Shown: positions 1 through 8,233 of the stretch, one piece after another
How the letters are laid out: every line of letters begins with the position of its first letter
Position numbering within the stretch: position 1 is the first letter of the stretch
Assembly: GCF_012641435.1 (NCBI RefSeq)
Contig: NZ_JABAIJ010000005.1
Span: 186,001-250,000, forward strand
From: Rhizobium sp. P38BS-XIX
GTDB lineage: Bacteria > Pseudomonadota > Alphaproteobacteria > Rhizobiales > Rhizobiaceae
DNA: 64,000 bases
Direction: 5' to 3'
The notes under the pieces: model-generated
Seen by the model: the letters and a program-made list of their open reading frames with translations, nothing else
Databases searched by the model: none
What the model was told of the DNA's origin: nothing
Translations under genes and position numbers: made by a program

Positions 1-1
1 C

Positions 2-325
2 GATGCGTTCGTTGCGGTTCGCCGCTTTGGCCGCGTGACCAGCTCCCTGGGCTGGAGCACGCACTCGCTGGCACCGCTTTCCTTCCGCGCAGCCAGCTAT
101 AGCGGCGTTTTCACCCTGCTGCCGCTTTTGACCGGTGAGGGTCGCGAAGCACATGGGCATATTCTCGCGGAAGCAGCCAGGCTGGCGGAAGCCGGCAAGC
201 TAACGCCGCGTCTGGATGATCGGAGATTTTCTCTCGATCAGGCCAGCGATGCCCATGCACTGCTGCGTGATGGCTTGTCCCGCGGCAAGGTCGTCGTCGA
301 TGTGAGCGCTGCTGACCCTCGCTGA
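2..325 (+). CDS. Zinc-type alcohol dehydrogenase / quinone oxidoreductase family protein, C-terminal part
   Basis: The gene begins before the window; the reading frame is open from base 2 and ends with TGA at 325, giving about 107 residues. The sequence ending in a helix with SLDQASDAHALLRDG and then SRGKVVVDV is the typical end of medium-chain dehydrogenase/reductases of the NADPH:quinone reductase type, where this segment closes the substrate domain. These enzymes reduce quinones, enones or aldehydes with NAD(P)H. The nucleotide-binding domain is outside the window, so substrate and cofactor cannot be told. It converges on the mug gene, with only 11 bases between the stops. Confidence 0.75.
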   Translation, partial: DAFVAVRRFGRVTSSLGWSTHSLAPLSFRAASYSGVFTLLPLLTGEGREAHGHILAEAARLAEAGKLTPRLDDRRFSLDQASDAHALLRDGLSRGKVVVDVSAADPR

Positions 326-336
326 GGGGCAGCCGC

Positions 337-891
337 CTATCCGTCGGCAACAGTCGATCCATCCACCGCCAACTTCATCTCGCGATAATGCTCCGTCAGT
401 CTCGCGAGATCGAAGGCCCTGTTGAGGCCGCTCGGGTTGGGCAGCACCCAGACGTCAGCGCCGGCAAATGCATCCGGCTGTCTGCCCCACTCGATCTGGG
501 GACGAAGGCTGATCGCCGCATAGGCGGCTTTGCCGAGAAACGCCAGATTGCCGGGCGCAAGCCGCCTTATCTTCTCTTCCAGCACCGGCGCGGCGGTGAT
601 GTAATCCTGCTTCGTCAGCTCGTTTGCACTTTTGGTGGGGTGTGAGACGGCTGAAGTCAGACCCAGCCCAAAATCCAGCATCTCGCGTTCTTCCTCCGCC
701 CGCAGCAGGCGGGGCGTAAAGCCGGCAAGATGCAGCACCCGCCAGAAGCGGTTGCTGCGGTTCGAGAAGTTGTGCCCGTCGCGATGGGCCGTGAGGGCAG
801 GGTTCAGGCCGCAGAAAACCACGGAAAGGCCTGGCGCCAGGATTTCCGCCAGCCCGCTGGGCTGTTCCGTGATTTCAGTTTGCTGATCCAT
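337..891 (-). CDS. mug: G/U mismatch-specific DNA glycosylase (Mug family)
   Basis: Predicted to remove uracil or ethenocytosine from mismatches with G, opening base-excision repair. The 184-residue protein has the family's active-site strand with GLNP at residues 28-31 (the Asn at 30 matches the catalytic Asn of E. coli Mug), the following GHNF and NRFW at 39-50, and the DNA-wedging PNPSGLNR motif at 151-158. Length agrees with Mug (about 170 residues). The frame is open upstream to 960, but the ATG at 891 gives the expected N-terminus just before the first core strand. It is the last of several minus-strand genes, 111 bases after the monooxygenase, so it may be read from its own promoter. 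Confidence 0.88.
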   Translation of the reverse strand: MDQQTEITEQPSGLAEILAPGLSVVFCGLNPALTAHRDGHNFSNRSNRFWRVLHLAGFTPRLLRAEEEREMLDFGLGLTSAVSHPTKSANELTKQDYITAAPVLEEKIRRLAPGNLAFLGKAAYAAISLRPQIEWGRQPDAFAGADVWVLPNPSGLNRAFDLARLTEHYREMKLAVDGSTVADG

Positions 892-1002
892 GGTGTGGCC
901 TAGATATTTTCCGGCAACGTCTTCGCGAGAATGGAAGCGCCGGTTCGACGCCTCCACCACGCTAGCCGATAAACCCCGTGTCAGCCAGACATCGGTGTTC
1001 TG

Positions 1003-2514
1003 TCAGGAGGCAGCGGCCGGGCCGAACCACGTGGTCAGCGCCTCGATCAGTCCTGTCTGGGCTACGCCTCCCACCCAGGCCACATACCCGTCCGGCCGGA
1101 TCAATACCGCGCTGGGGGCGTCGACCGCGCCAATGACTGGAAGATCCCACGGACTAGCATAGCGGGCGTCGATCAGCTGTATCCGATCTTTCCACGGCGC
1201 GACATGGAAGCCGCGGGGCTCGCCGAGATTGAGCAACACAGGCTTGGCTCCGTGCAGCAGCGTGAAGAGCCGCTGCGGTCCATGCGCCGTGAGGAGATCG
1301 AGATCGGGCATGCGGCGTCCGAGTAGCGGATGTCCCTCGCCGAAGTCGTAGCAAATATCCAGGCCGGACATCATGCCCGCGTAGCGTTTGCGTGGCTCTT
1401 CCATCTCGAGGAGTTCGGCCACCGTGTCGCGCAGCACCTTCGTGCGGTCGTCGGGGCGGCGAAGCGCCACCGAGGCCATGGTGTTGCGCAGCACGCGAGC
1501 GGCAATCGGATGGCGTTCGGCATGGTAGCTATCCAGCAGGTGGTCCGGCGATATCCCCTTGATCACCTGCGCAAGCTTCCATCCGAGATTGACGGCATCC
1601 TGAACACCGATATTGAGCCCCTGACCGCCATCCGGCGGATGGACATGCGCGGCATCCCCGGCAAGCAATATGCGCCCCTTGCGATAGGCTGCCGCCTGTC
1701 GCGCTGCATCGGTGAACCGTGAAATCCAGCGGAGGTTATGGGCGCCGTAGTCTGTACCGTACACGGCGATGAGAGCGTTGCGAAGATCGTCGAGCGTCGG
1801 CTCGCCCGAGGTGCGCAGTTGCCGCTCGGTCACCATCACCCCGATTGGACCCTCATTCGCGTAAATGATCTTGCTATCGCGGATTTCGTACTCGAACCTG
1901 CCGAGGGAATGCATGCCCAGCGTGTCATGGCGAATGCCCAACTCAGGCTCTTCGGCCATGTCGACCTCGGCGATCAGATTGCTGACAGTCGCATCCCATC
2001 CGGGGAAGTCGATGTCGGCCGCCTTGCGGATCAGGCTGCGGCCGCCATCGCATCCGACGAGATAGGATGCCTGCAGCGTCGTGCCGTCGGATAGCTGGAC
2101 ATCGACGCCATCATCATGCTGCGAGAAGCCGATGACCTCGATGCCGTACTGGATCGGCACGTCGAGTTCGCAGAGCCAATCGGCGAGGATGCGCTCTATA
2201 TGTTTCTGGCGCAGCCCCAGCCCGTAATTGTGTCGGGTCGGGAAATCGCTGATATCGAGGCGGACCGAGGCGAAGCTGGCAACCTGGGCTATCTGTCCCT
2301 GCGAGAGAAACCGATCGGCAATGCCGCGCTGATCGAGAATTTCGATCGTGCGCGCGTGCAACCCACCCGCCCGCCAGCCGATAAGCTCCTGATTTGGACG
2401 CCGTTCGATGATGGCGACGTCCACGCCTGCCAAGGCCAATTCGCCCGCCAGCATCAGCCCGGTCGGGCCTCCACCGGCGATGACGACTGCATGTTTCCTG
2501 ATCTGTTCGATCAT
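1003..2514 (-). CDS. FAD-dependent aromatic-ring hydroxylase-type monooxygenase
   Basis: A 503-residue class A flavoprotein monooxygenase that would hydroxylate an aromatic or related substrate with NAD(P)H and O2. It has the FAD-binding GGGPTG at 14-19 with the acidic strand end E37, the CDGGRS (DG) motif near 155-160, and the second FAD motif GDAAHVHPP at 286-294. The C-terminal 120 residues resemble the thioredoxin-like domain of PheA/TfdB and rifampicin-monooxygenase relatives, ending with LIRPDGYVAWVGG. The start at 2514 puts the FAD fold at the N-terminus; the open frame extends to 2592 without improving it. It follows the SDR and aldo/keto reductase on the same strand after a 153-base gap. 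The substrate cannot be inferred. Confidence 0.85.
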   Translation of the reverse strand: MIEQIRKHAVVIAGGGPTGLMLAGELALAGVDVAIIERRPNQELIGWRAGGLHARTIEILDQRGIADRFLSQGQIAQVASFASVRLDISDFPTRHNYGLGLRQKHIERILADWLCELDVPIQYGIEVIGFSQHDDGVDVQLSDGTTLQASYLVGCDGGRSLIRKAADIDFPGWDATVSNLIAEVDMAEEPELGIRHDTLGMHSLGRFEYEIRDSKIIYANEGPIGVMVTERQLRTSGEPTLDDLRNALIAVYGTDYGAHNLRWISRFTDAARQAAAYRKGRILLAGDAAHVHPPDGGQGLNIGVQDAVNLGWKLAQVIKGISPDHLLDSYHAERHPIAARVLRNTMASVALRRPDDRTKVLRDTVAELLEMEEPRKRYAGMMSGLDICYDFGEGHPLLGRRMPDLDLLTAHGPQRLFTLLHGAKPVLLNLGEPRGFHVAPWKDRIQLIDARYASPWDLPVIGAVDAPSAVLIRPDGYVAWVGGVAQTGLIEALTTWFGPAAAS

Positions 2515-2667
2515 GTCAGCACTCCCATTCTGGCTAAGGCCAAGGGTTATACGGGAGGTGCCTGGTCTTGACGCAAGTCCCCTGTGCGCCACATATATCT
2601 ACCAGAGGGAAGCGTGATCGCCGATTCCCGCCGGCGATTGCGGCAGACATGCGAATGATGCGCGCGC

Positions 2668-3714
2668 TCACGCTGTCGACTTTGCCCCTTTCAGCAAACC
2701 GAGCCTGACGAGACTTTCGGCTGTGGCGACGATTGCATCCTCGCTCGACCGTGGTGCCCATCCGAGCAGCCGAATGGCTTTCGCGCTCGTCACATCCATG
2801 TTCACGCCAAGGATCGGCGTCGCGCCCTTCATCGCCGGATTGACGAGGGCGATAAGGCGCACCAGCCAGTTCGGCAGAACCCGCGTCGAAACATTGCCGG
2901 CGGATGCGCCCAGCCGATTTCGAATGACGCGGGCGATATCGGCCATCCATAGACTCGGGCCTGCGGTTGCGAGAAAGCGCTCACCCTTGCCGGCAGGATC
3001 CAGCATGGCGCGGACATGCAGGTCGGCCACATCGCGGACGTCGACGACGCCGGTATTGATCTTCGGCATTCCCGGCTGCCCATCCATGATGTTCTTGATC
3101 ATCCGGATTGAATGGGAGTAATCGGCGCCGAGGGCAGGCCCGAGCACGGCGACCGGATTGACCGCCGCCAACTCCAGGCCATGGCCCTCGCGGGCGATAA
3201 AGTCCCAGGCGGCCTTTTCGGAAAGCGTTTTGGAGCGCTGATATGGCGCGACGTTCCCGCTCAGGTCGCTCCAATCCGCATCGTTGAACGGCCGCCGATA
3301 GCTCGGCTTGTGCCCGACGCCGATTGCGCCGAAAGCGGAGGTGAGCACCACGCGCTTGACCCCGGCATCGCGCGCAGCGCGCAGGACGCGAAGATTGCCG
3401 TCGACCGCGGGCTTCACCCAGTCCTCAACGCTCACCTGGTCGCCTGACGGGGTGGGGGAGGCGCCGTGCAGCACATAGCTGCATCCGGCGGCAGCAACGG
3501 CCCAGCCGCGATCGTCGCTGAGATCGGCTTCGGCGAAGCTGAGGCGCTCACCGGGTTCGGAGCCCCCGGCTTTCAGGTGTGCACGCACCTCCGCTTCCCG
3601 CGCCAGATTGCGGACGGTCGTTCGCACTCTAAAGCCACGATCGAGCAGCGCGAGAATGCAATATTGCGCGATAAAGCCGGTTCCGCCGGTTACGAGGACG
3701 ATCTCGTCGTTCAT
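2668..3714 (-). CDS. NAD-dependent epimerase/dehydratase-type SDR (dihydroflavonol-reductase-like)
   Basis: A 348-residue extended short-chain dehydrogenase. The Rossmann nucleotide motif TGGTGFIA is at residues 9-16, the catalytic Ser is near 126 (LTSAFGAIG), and the Tyr-xxx-Lys pair is Y158/K162 in YQRSK. The following YRRPFNDADW-type segment resembles bacterial dihydroflavonol-4-reductase/aldehyde-reductase relatives, which reduce carbonyl groups with NAD(P)H. The start at 3714 is set by AAGGAG eight bases upstream. It lies 19 bases after the aldo/keto reductase on the same strand, so the two are probably co-transcribed, giving two carbonyl reductases in one message. Confidence 0.85.
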   Translation of the reverse strand: MNDEIVLVTGGTGFIAQYCILALLDRGFRVRTTVRNLAREAEVRAHLKAGGSEPGERLSFAEADLSDDRGWAVAAAGCSYVLHGASPTPSGDQVSVEDWVKPAVDGNLRVLRAARDAGVKRVVLTSAFGAIGVGHKPSYRRPFNDADWSDLSGNVAPYQRSKTLSEKAAWDFIAREGHGLELAAVNPVAVLGPALGADYSHSIRMIKNIMDGQPGMPKINTGVVDVRDVADLHVRAMLDPAGKGERFLATAGPSLWMADIARVIRNRLGASAGNVSTRVLPNWLVRLIALVNPAMKGATPILGVNMDVTSAKAIRLLGWAPRSSEDAIVATAESLVRLGLLKGAKSTA

Positions 3715-3733
3715 CACAATCTCCTTTGGTCGC

Positions 3734-4732
3734 TCAGCGATCGATGGTCGCCATGACCCAGTCGGGGTAGCGCTGGCCGGCGATCTTGCCGGGCGCCAAG
3801 GCATCGTCGAGTTTCTTCAGCTCGGACATGTCGAGTTCGATGGATGTCGCGCCAAGATTCTCTTCAAGATAGCTGCGGCGCTTGGTTCCCGGGATCGACA
3901 CGATCATGTCGCCTTTGTGCATGAGCCAGGCGAGTGCGATCTGGCCAGGCTTGGCGCCCTTATCCCGAGCGATATCGAAGACGATCCGGGCTGCCGCGAC
4001 ATTGGCATCGTAGTTTTCGCCCTGGTAGCGCTGGTCGTTCCGGCGCGTATCGCCTTCCGGATAGTCCTCGGCGCGCTTGACCTCTCCGGTGAGGAAACCC
4101 CGGCCGAGCGGCGCAAACGGCACCAGACCGATACCCAGTTCCTGCAGGACCGGCATGATCTCAGGCTCGAGATTGCGTTCCCACAGCGAATATTCGCTCT
4201 GCAATGCCGTCACGGGGTGGACAGCATGGGCTTTGCGAAGGGTCGCGACACCGACTTCCGAGAGACCGAAAAACTTGACTTTGCCTTCCTCGACCAGCTC
4301 GCCGACGGTGCCGGCAACATCCTCGATCGGCACTTTGCGGTCGATCCGGTGCTGGTAGAGCAGATCGATATGATCCGTCTGCAGCCGCTTTAGCGAACCT
4401 TCGACGGCGCGGCGGATGCTGGCCGGGCTGCTGTCGGTCTCGGCGCCGAGCTGGCGTCCATTCTCGAAGCGAAAGCCGAATTTGGTGGCAAGCACCACGC
4501 TGTCGCGCCGGTCGCGGAAGGCGCGGCCCAGCAGCTCCTCGTTCGCGTAAGGGCCGTATCCTTCCGCAGTATCGAAGAAATTACATCCGAGCTCGACAGC
4601 CCGATGAAGGGTGGCAATGGATTCGCTCTCGTCGGCCGGCCCGTAAGACTGGCTCATTCCCATGCAGCCCAGGCCGATCGCACCGACCCGCGGGCCAATT
4701 TTGCCCAGCTGGCGTTCACTGATTTTCGTCAT
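3734..4732 (-). CDS. Aldo/keto reductase
   Basis: A 332-residue TIM-barrel NADPH oxidoreductase of the aldo/keto reductase family, close to the AKR13 (YakC-like) type. The catalytic tetrad is visible: D54 and Y59 in FFDTAEGYG, K84 in LATKFGF, and H128 in LLYQHRID. GLGCMGMS near 21-27 and IPGTKRRSYLEEN near 285 are signature stretches. The start is supported by GGAGATGAGCC just before ATG. It is the first gene of a minus-strand group and faces the AraC regulator across about 160 bases, an arrangement seen for aldehyde-responsive reductases such as E. coli yqhD with yqhC. Confidence 0.92.
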   Translation of the reverse strand: MTKISERQLGKIGPRVGAIGLGCMGMSQSYGPADESESIATLHRAVELGCNFFDTAEGYGPYANEELLGRAFRDRRDSVVLATKFGFRFENGRQLGAETDSSPASIRRAVEGSLKRLQTDHIDLLYQHRIDRKVPIEDVAGTVGELVEEGKVKFFGLSEVGVATLRKAHAVHPVTALQSEYSLWERNLEPEIMPVLQELGIGLVPFAPLGRGFLTGEVKRAEDYPEGDTRRNDQRYQGENYDANVAAARIVFDIARDKGAKPGQIALAWLMHKGDMIVSIPGTKRRSYLEENLGATSIELDMSELKKLDDALAPGKIAGQRYPDWVMATIDR

Positions 4733-4895
4733 GGCTCATCTCCGATGGCTGGCCGCTACTATGGCTGGCACTGTTTGCTTGCTTGCCGCCGCCAATGTCC
4801 AAACAGGCGGCGGCTGAATTGTTGGAGATTTATAAGCCGGCTCTTCCGTACGATGAATGCTTGATAATGCGGATTACATGAGCAAAAGTACGGAA

Positions 4896-5858
4896 ATGAC
4901 TATCGATCCGCTTTCCGATTTCCTGACGCTTGTAAAGGCGAACGCTGTCGTCACCGGCGGCTTTTCGGCTGGGGGTCCCTGGGCCATTCACTTCCCGGCA
5001 CGGGACAAGATCAAGTTTTTCGCGGTTGTGAAGGGCGAATGCTGGGGCCGGTTTGAAGGAGAGGAGGAATGGGTCAAGTTTGAAACGGGCGATGTCGGCC
5101 TGTTGGCTGTGCAACGTTCCTTCGTTCTGGCAAGCAAGCCTGACGTGGTGGCCGTTGATGCCGTCACGCTGTTCTCCGGCTCAGGCCGCGTGACGGCGAC
5201 GATCGGCGACGGCAGTGAATTCGAACATCTGGGTGGCCATGTGCTGCTCGATCAGGCGCAGGGCTCGCTGTTGGCGACCGTGTTGCCGCCCTGGATTCAT
5301 ATCCGCGCAAACGCACCGGAAGCGGCTGCGTTTCGATCGCTTCTGGCGCAATTGGTCGAGGAGAGGGCCGGGCATCAGCCAGGCTCGCAGCTTGCATCGG
5401 CTCAACTGACCCAGCTTTTGTTTGTGCAGATATTGCGTGCGCATCTGAGGTCATCGAGCCTGCTGCCGGCCGGATGGCTCCGGGCATCAGCCGATCCGCG
5501 CATTTCGCCTGCGCTGCGCCTGATGCATGGCAATCCGGAGCGCTCCTGGGGCCTGGATCCCCTGGCGAAAGCCTGCGGCATGTCGAGAACGACATTCGCG
5601 GCGCACTTCAGAATGGTGGCCGGCGTGCCGCCTCTGACCTACCTGACCGAATGGCGCATGCGACTTGCCGGGCAGACGCTGAGAGAGACGGGCGCTCCCT
5701 TGGCGGCTATTGCACAGTCACTCGGTTACTCCTCCGAAAGCGCCTTCAGCAATGCCTTCAAGCGCGTCACCGGGAAATCACCAAAATCATGCCGCGCCGA
5801 GAAGCGTCTTGCCGGACCATCGCTTGCACACGCGCCGTCGAGCGACGTTTTCGACTAA
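4896..5858 (+). CDS. AraC family transcriptional regulator with N-terminal cupin sensor
   Basis: About 320 residues. The N-terminal half is a cupin ligand-binding domain beginning at DPLSDFLTLVK, and the C-terminal 100 residues hold two helix-turn-helix units (LDPLAKACGMSRTTFAAHF and IAQSLGYSSESAFSNAFKRVTGKSP), the AraC hallmark. In-frame ATGs also exist at 4857 and 4878; 4896 is chosen because relatives start just before this DPLSD segment, and no candidate has a strong ribosome site. Divergent placement suggests it controls the aldo/keto reductase and following genes in response to a small molecule, probably a toxic carbonyl or xenobiotic. The target is an inference. Confidence 0.87.
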   Translation: MTIDPLSDFLTLVKANAVVTGGFSAGGPWAIHFPARDKIKFFAVVKGECWGRFEGEEEWVKFETGDVGLLAVQRSFVLASKPDVVAVDAVTLFSGSGRVTATIGDGSEFEHLGGHVLLDQAQGSLLATVLPPWIHIRANAPEAAAFRSLLAQLVEERAGHQPGSQLASAQLTQLLFVQILRAHLRSSSLLPAGWLRASADPRISPALRLMHGNPERSWGLDPLAKACGMSRTTFAAHFRMVAGVPPLTYLTEWRMRLAGQTLRETGAPLAAIAQSLGYSSESAFSNAFKRVTGKSPKSCRAEKRLAGPSLAHAPSSDVFD

Positions 5859-5969
5859 CAGCTTGCGATCGCCGATCGGCAGGCACCGCCCTTGCGCTGC
5901 GGCATGCCGGAGCCGGAACCCTCCTGTCATCGATCACTTGCTCTAACGCGTTGTTATTTAGCGCGCTTT

Positions 5970-5994
5970 GGAACCAATCTCGCGCAAAGCCGTT
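5970..5994 (+). promoter_or_regulatory. Candidate EcfG/RpoE2 (general stress sigma factor) promoter
   Basis: GGAAC at 5970-5974 is followed by 18 bases and then TT (as CGTT at 5991-5994). This matches the GGAAC-N18/19-cgTT pattern known for the alphaproteobacterial general stress sigma factor (RpoE2 in Sinorhizobium). It stands 76 bases upstream of the start of the small exported protein at 6071 on the correct strand. Spacing and both cores fit; function is inferred. Confidence 0.6.
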
Positions 5995-6070
5995 CATCTG
6001 TAAGTTTTATACGACGCTGATGTCGTGCCCGGCCGGCTGGGTAAGCGGCGCTCTTGAGGAATAGCTCATC

Positions 6071-6511
6071 ATGAAGATTTCGTCTGGATTTCGTTCAGTC
6101 GCGGTTGCCGCAATCGCCACCGCAGGAATTGGCTTTGCCAGTGTTGCGCATGCTGACAGCGGAACCATCCGTTTCGCCGTTTACAAGGCGGCCTTCTTCG
6201 TCGGTGGCTCCGGTGGCGAGGGCACGCTGACCTTCCATGGTCGCCGTTACCCGATCACGATCGGTGGTATTTCGGGCGGCCTGGCTTTCGGTGCTTCCAA
6301 GACGTACTTCCAGGGTACTGTGAGCCACATTCGCCGTGCTCAGGACGTGACCGGCGTCTACGGTGCAGCCGGCGGCGGCGGCGCAATTGGCAAGGGCGCT
6401 CAGATGATCGTCATGACCAATGACAAGGGCGCCCAGCTCGAGCTTACCGGCAAGCAGGTCGGCCTGCAGGTCAATGCCGATATCAGCGGCATGAGTATCA
6501 AGGTCAAGTAA
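6071..6511 (+). CDS. Small exported glycine-rich protein of unknown function
   Basis: A 146-residue protein with a clear signal peptide: a basic start, a hydrophobic core and a likely cut after VAHA at residue 28. The mature part is about 118 residues, rich in Gly, with short alternating strands (GTIRFAVYKAAFFVGGSGGEG, ISGGLAFGASKTYFQG) suggesting a small beta-rich periplasmic or surface protein. I do not recognise a named family with certainty. A ribosome site (TTGAGGA) precedes the ATG. It is monocistronic, with a general-stress-type promoter upstream and an intrinsic terminator downstream, suggesting induction in stress or stationary phase. Confidence 0.8.
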   Translation: MKISSGFRSVAVAAIATAGIGFASVAHADSGTIRFAVYKAAFFVGGSGGEGTLTFHGRRYPITIGGISGGLAFGASKTYFQGTVSHIRRAQDVTGVYGAAGGGGAIGKGAQMIVMTNDKGAQLELTGKQVGLQVNADISGMSIKVK

Positions 6512-6589
6512 GACGTTTGAGGACAAGCCTGATTGCCCGTGCGGCAGTTGGCCCGTGCGGGAGTTGGGTGTTTCGAAAAATTGATCCGG

Positions 6590-6623
6590 AAAAGCCGTTC
6601 GCATTTCGTGGGCGGCTTTTTTT
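6590..6623 (+). terminator. Rho-independent terminator of the small exported protein gene
   Basis: AAAAGCCG (6590-6597) and CGGCTTTT (6613-6620) form an 8-base-pair stem with a 15-base loop, followed by further T residues, about 80 bases after the stop codon at 6511. Confidence 0.75.
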
Positions 6624-6657
6624 CATGAGCATAATGGTCGCGTGATCGGCGATGAAT

Positions 6658-7290
6658 TCACGCCCTCCGATAGATTTGCGCCACGACCCCTCCAGGGAAA
6701 GCCCTGGATTGCGTCAGTTTGAGAGGCATGGGCGCAGCGAGCTCCGAAAACAGCGGATGACCTTTGCCGAGCGCGATCGGATGCACGCCCAAAATGAGCT
6801 GATCGACCAGGTTTTCGGCAATAAGGCTGCGTGCAAAGCTGACGCCGCCATGCGCCATGATCGGCTTGCTGTCCTGCGCCTTCAACTTTGCTATTTCCTC
6901 CGCAAGATCGCCGCTGGCCACATAGGCGGCTGCCCAACTGTCCGCGCCGGGTTGCCGTTCGGCCGATTGCGTATGTCCTGCGATGGCGCGGGCCTGATCG
7001 AGTTCGGCGGCCGGAGCGACATCGCTCAGGATCGCCCGTCCCTGCCGCGAGAAGACAGCCTTGGGAATCTGGTTCATCGGCGCTGCGAAGATATCGGTCG
7101 ACGTCGGCCACCAGGCTGCCATGGTGCGGAAGCTGCGACTGCCCATGATGTGCAGACCGGCGCTCCATATGGTCTCCACGCTCCAGGCCTTTGCTTCCGG
7201 ATCGGCGCCGAACATCCATCTGTTTGTCCCCTCCAGGTCACTCACAAACCCATCGACGGACATCGACATCTTCAAGATCAGGTCTCTCAC
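6658..7290 (-). CDS. Dihydrofolate reductase-like protein (RibD C-terminal domain family)
   Basis: A 210-residue protein of the RibD_C/DHFR-like fold, starting VRDLILKMSMSVDGFVS, the usual opening of this stand-alone family (relatives of B. subtilis YyaP/YwjB). Such proteins bind NADPH; their substrates are mostly unknown. Core segments seen are the nucleotide-binding stretch HIMGSRSFRTMAAWWP and the late strand KPIMAHGGVSFARSLIAENLVDQLILGVHP. A GTG start at 7290 preceded by GAGGAGAAAGCC fits both ribosome binding and family start; an ATG at 7320 would add ten unsupported residues. It stands alone on the minus strand, convergent with the 6071 gene. Confidence 0.82.
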   Translation of the reverse strand: MRDLILKMSMSVDGFVSDLEGTNRWMFGADPEAKAWSVETIWSAGLHIMGSRSFRTMAAWWPTSTDIFAAPMNQIPKAVFSRQGRAILSDVAPAAELDQARAIAGHTQSAERQPGADSWAAAYVASGDLAEEIAKLKAQDSKPIMAHGGVSFARSLIAENLVDQLILGVHPIALGKGHPLFSELAAPMPLKLTQSRAFPGGVVAQIYRRA

Positions 7291-7453
7291 GGCTTTCTCC
7301 TCATTGCGGTTCCGACCCAAGGACGGGCGAGAGTAGCAACTTCCGACAGCGTGCGATTATTTTTCGGCAGACAGCCGATATCGGCGAGTTATCGTTCGTG
7401 GACGAACATCGATCTGAAGATGACGTCGGTGAGCCTGGTTATGGCTTGCAAGC

Positions 7454-8170
7454 CTATGCGGTTTCGACGACCGCTTGATCAAGCTTGCTGCAATAGATCG
7501 CCGTTTCCATCAGCAATGTCAGGGCGATATCCGGCGCCAGTACGCCTCTGACATCCTGGATCGGACGGCTCGACGCCGTCGCCGCGATGGCGGACCACCA
7601 GGCAACTGGAGCCGCGCCGAAGTCGTGAGTGGATCCCGGGAATTTTCCTGAAAAGCATGTCATGGCCATAGGCCAAACTATCTTCAGAAGATCACGTGCC
7701 GCGATTTGAGCCTGATGTTCAGCGGGAACGGACGATTTACCCTCATTTTCTCCGCCAATTGTCGCGGAGATGTGCTGGAACATGGCTTCCAGCTTCGGCA
7801 GTTGTTCAGGCTGCAGCCCGGCACCGATCGCGCCGCCCGCCGCCAACGACCACACACAACGGTTCAGATCGGCTTCTGTCTGGGGCACCAGCATGTTGTT
7901 CAGCGTGTCACCGAACCAATATTGTTCGCCGGACGCCACACCGACACGATTGATATTGGCGCCCGCAACCGGCGGCTTTTCGGCAAATAGCGTGCGCTGT
8001 GCGGCATAGCCCGCAATTGCGCCGACGGCGGAAATATAGGTTTCGGCGTGGACGCCGCCATCGATCATCAGGCGGCCGGGAAGATTGTTGACGAGATGGC
8101 CGAGCGCGAGATTGCAGGCTACCGCGTCTTGATCATCCTTCCATGGAAATTCATTTGCAGCCGACGTCAT
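7454..8170 (-). CDS. Conserved hypothetical protein
   Basis: A 238-residue protein without signal peptide or clear membrane helix. It begins with a charged stretch, then Ala/Gly-rich helices (ISAVGAIAGYAAQRTLF, VWSLAAGGAIGAGLQPEQLP), and contains several Trp and Cys residues. I do not recognise the family. AAGGGGATTTC directly before the ATG is a good ribosome site, and codon use matches its neighbours, so it is a real gene. It lies 63 bases downstream of guaA on the same strand with a 9-base-pair hairpin between them, so read-through from guaA is possible but unproven. Confidence 0.7.
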   Translation of the reverse strand: MTSAANEFPWKDDQDAVACNLALGHLVNNLPGRLMIDGGVHAETYISAVGAIAGYAAQRTLFAEKPPVAGANINRVGVASGEQYWFGDTLNNMLVPQTEADLNRCVWSLAAGGAIGAGLQPEQLPKLEAMFQHISATIGGENEGKSSVPAEHQAQIAARDLLKIVWPMAMTCFSGKFPGSTHDFGAAPVAWWSAIAATASSRPIQDVRGVLAPDIALTLLMETAIYCSKLDQAVVETA

Positions 8171-8198
8171 GAAATCCCCTTGGGCATAGGCTTTAGCG

Positions 8199-8220
8199 GC
8201 TCCCGGATGACTCCGGGAGC
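8199..8220 (-). terminator. Hairpin after guaA, possible weak terminator
   Basis: GCTCCCGGA (8199-8207) and TCCGGGAGC (8212-8220) form a perfect 9-base-pair stem with a 4-base loop, 14 bases after the guaA stop. On the minus strand no T-run follows, so it may stabilise the guaA message or give only partial termination. Confidence 0.4.
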
Positions 8221-8233
8221 TGTCGCCTTATTC

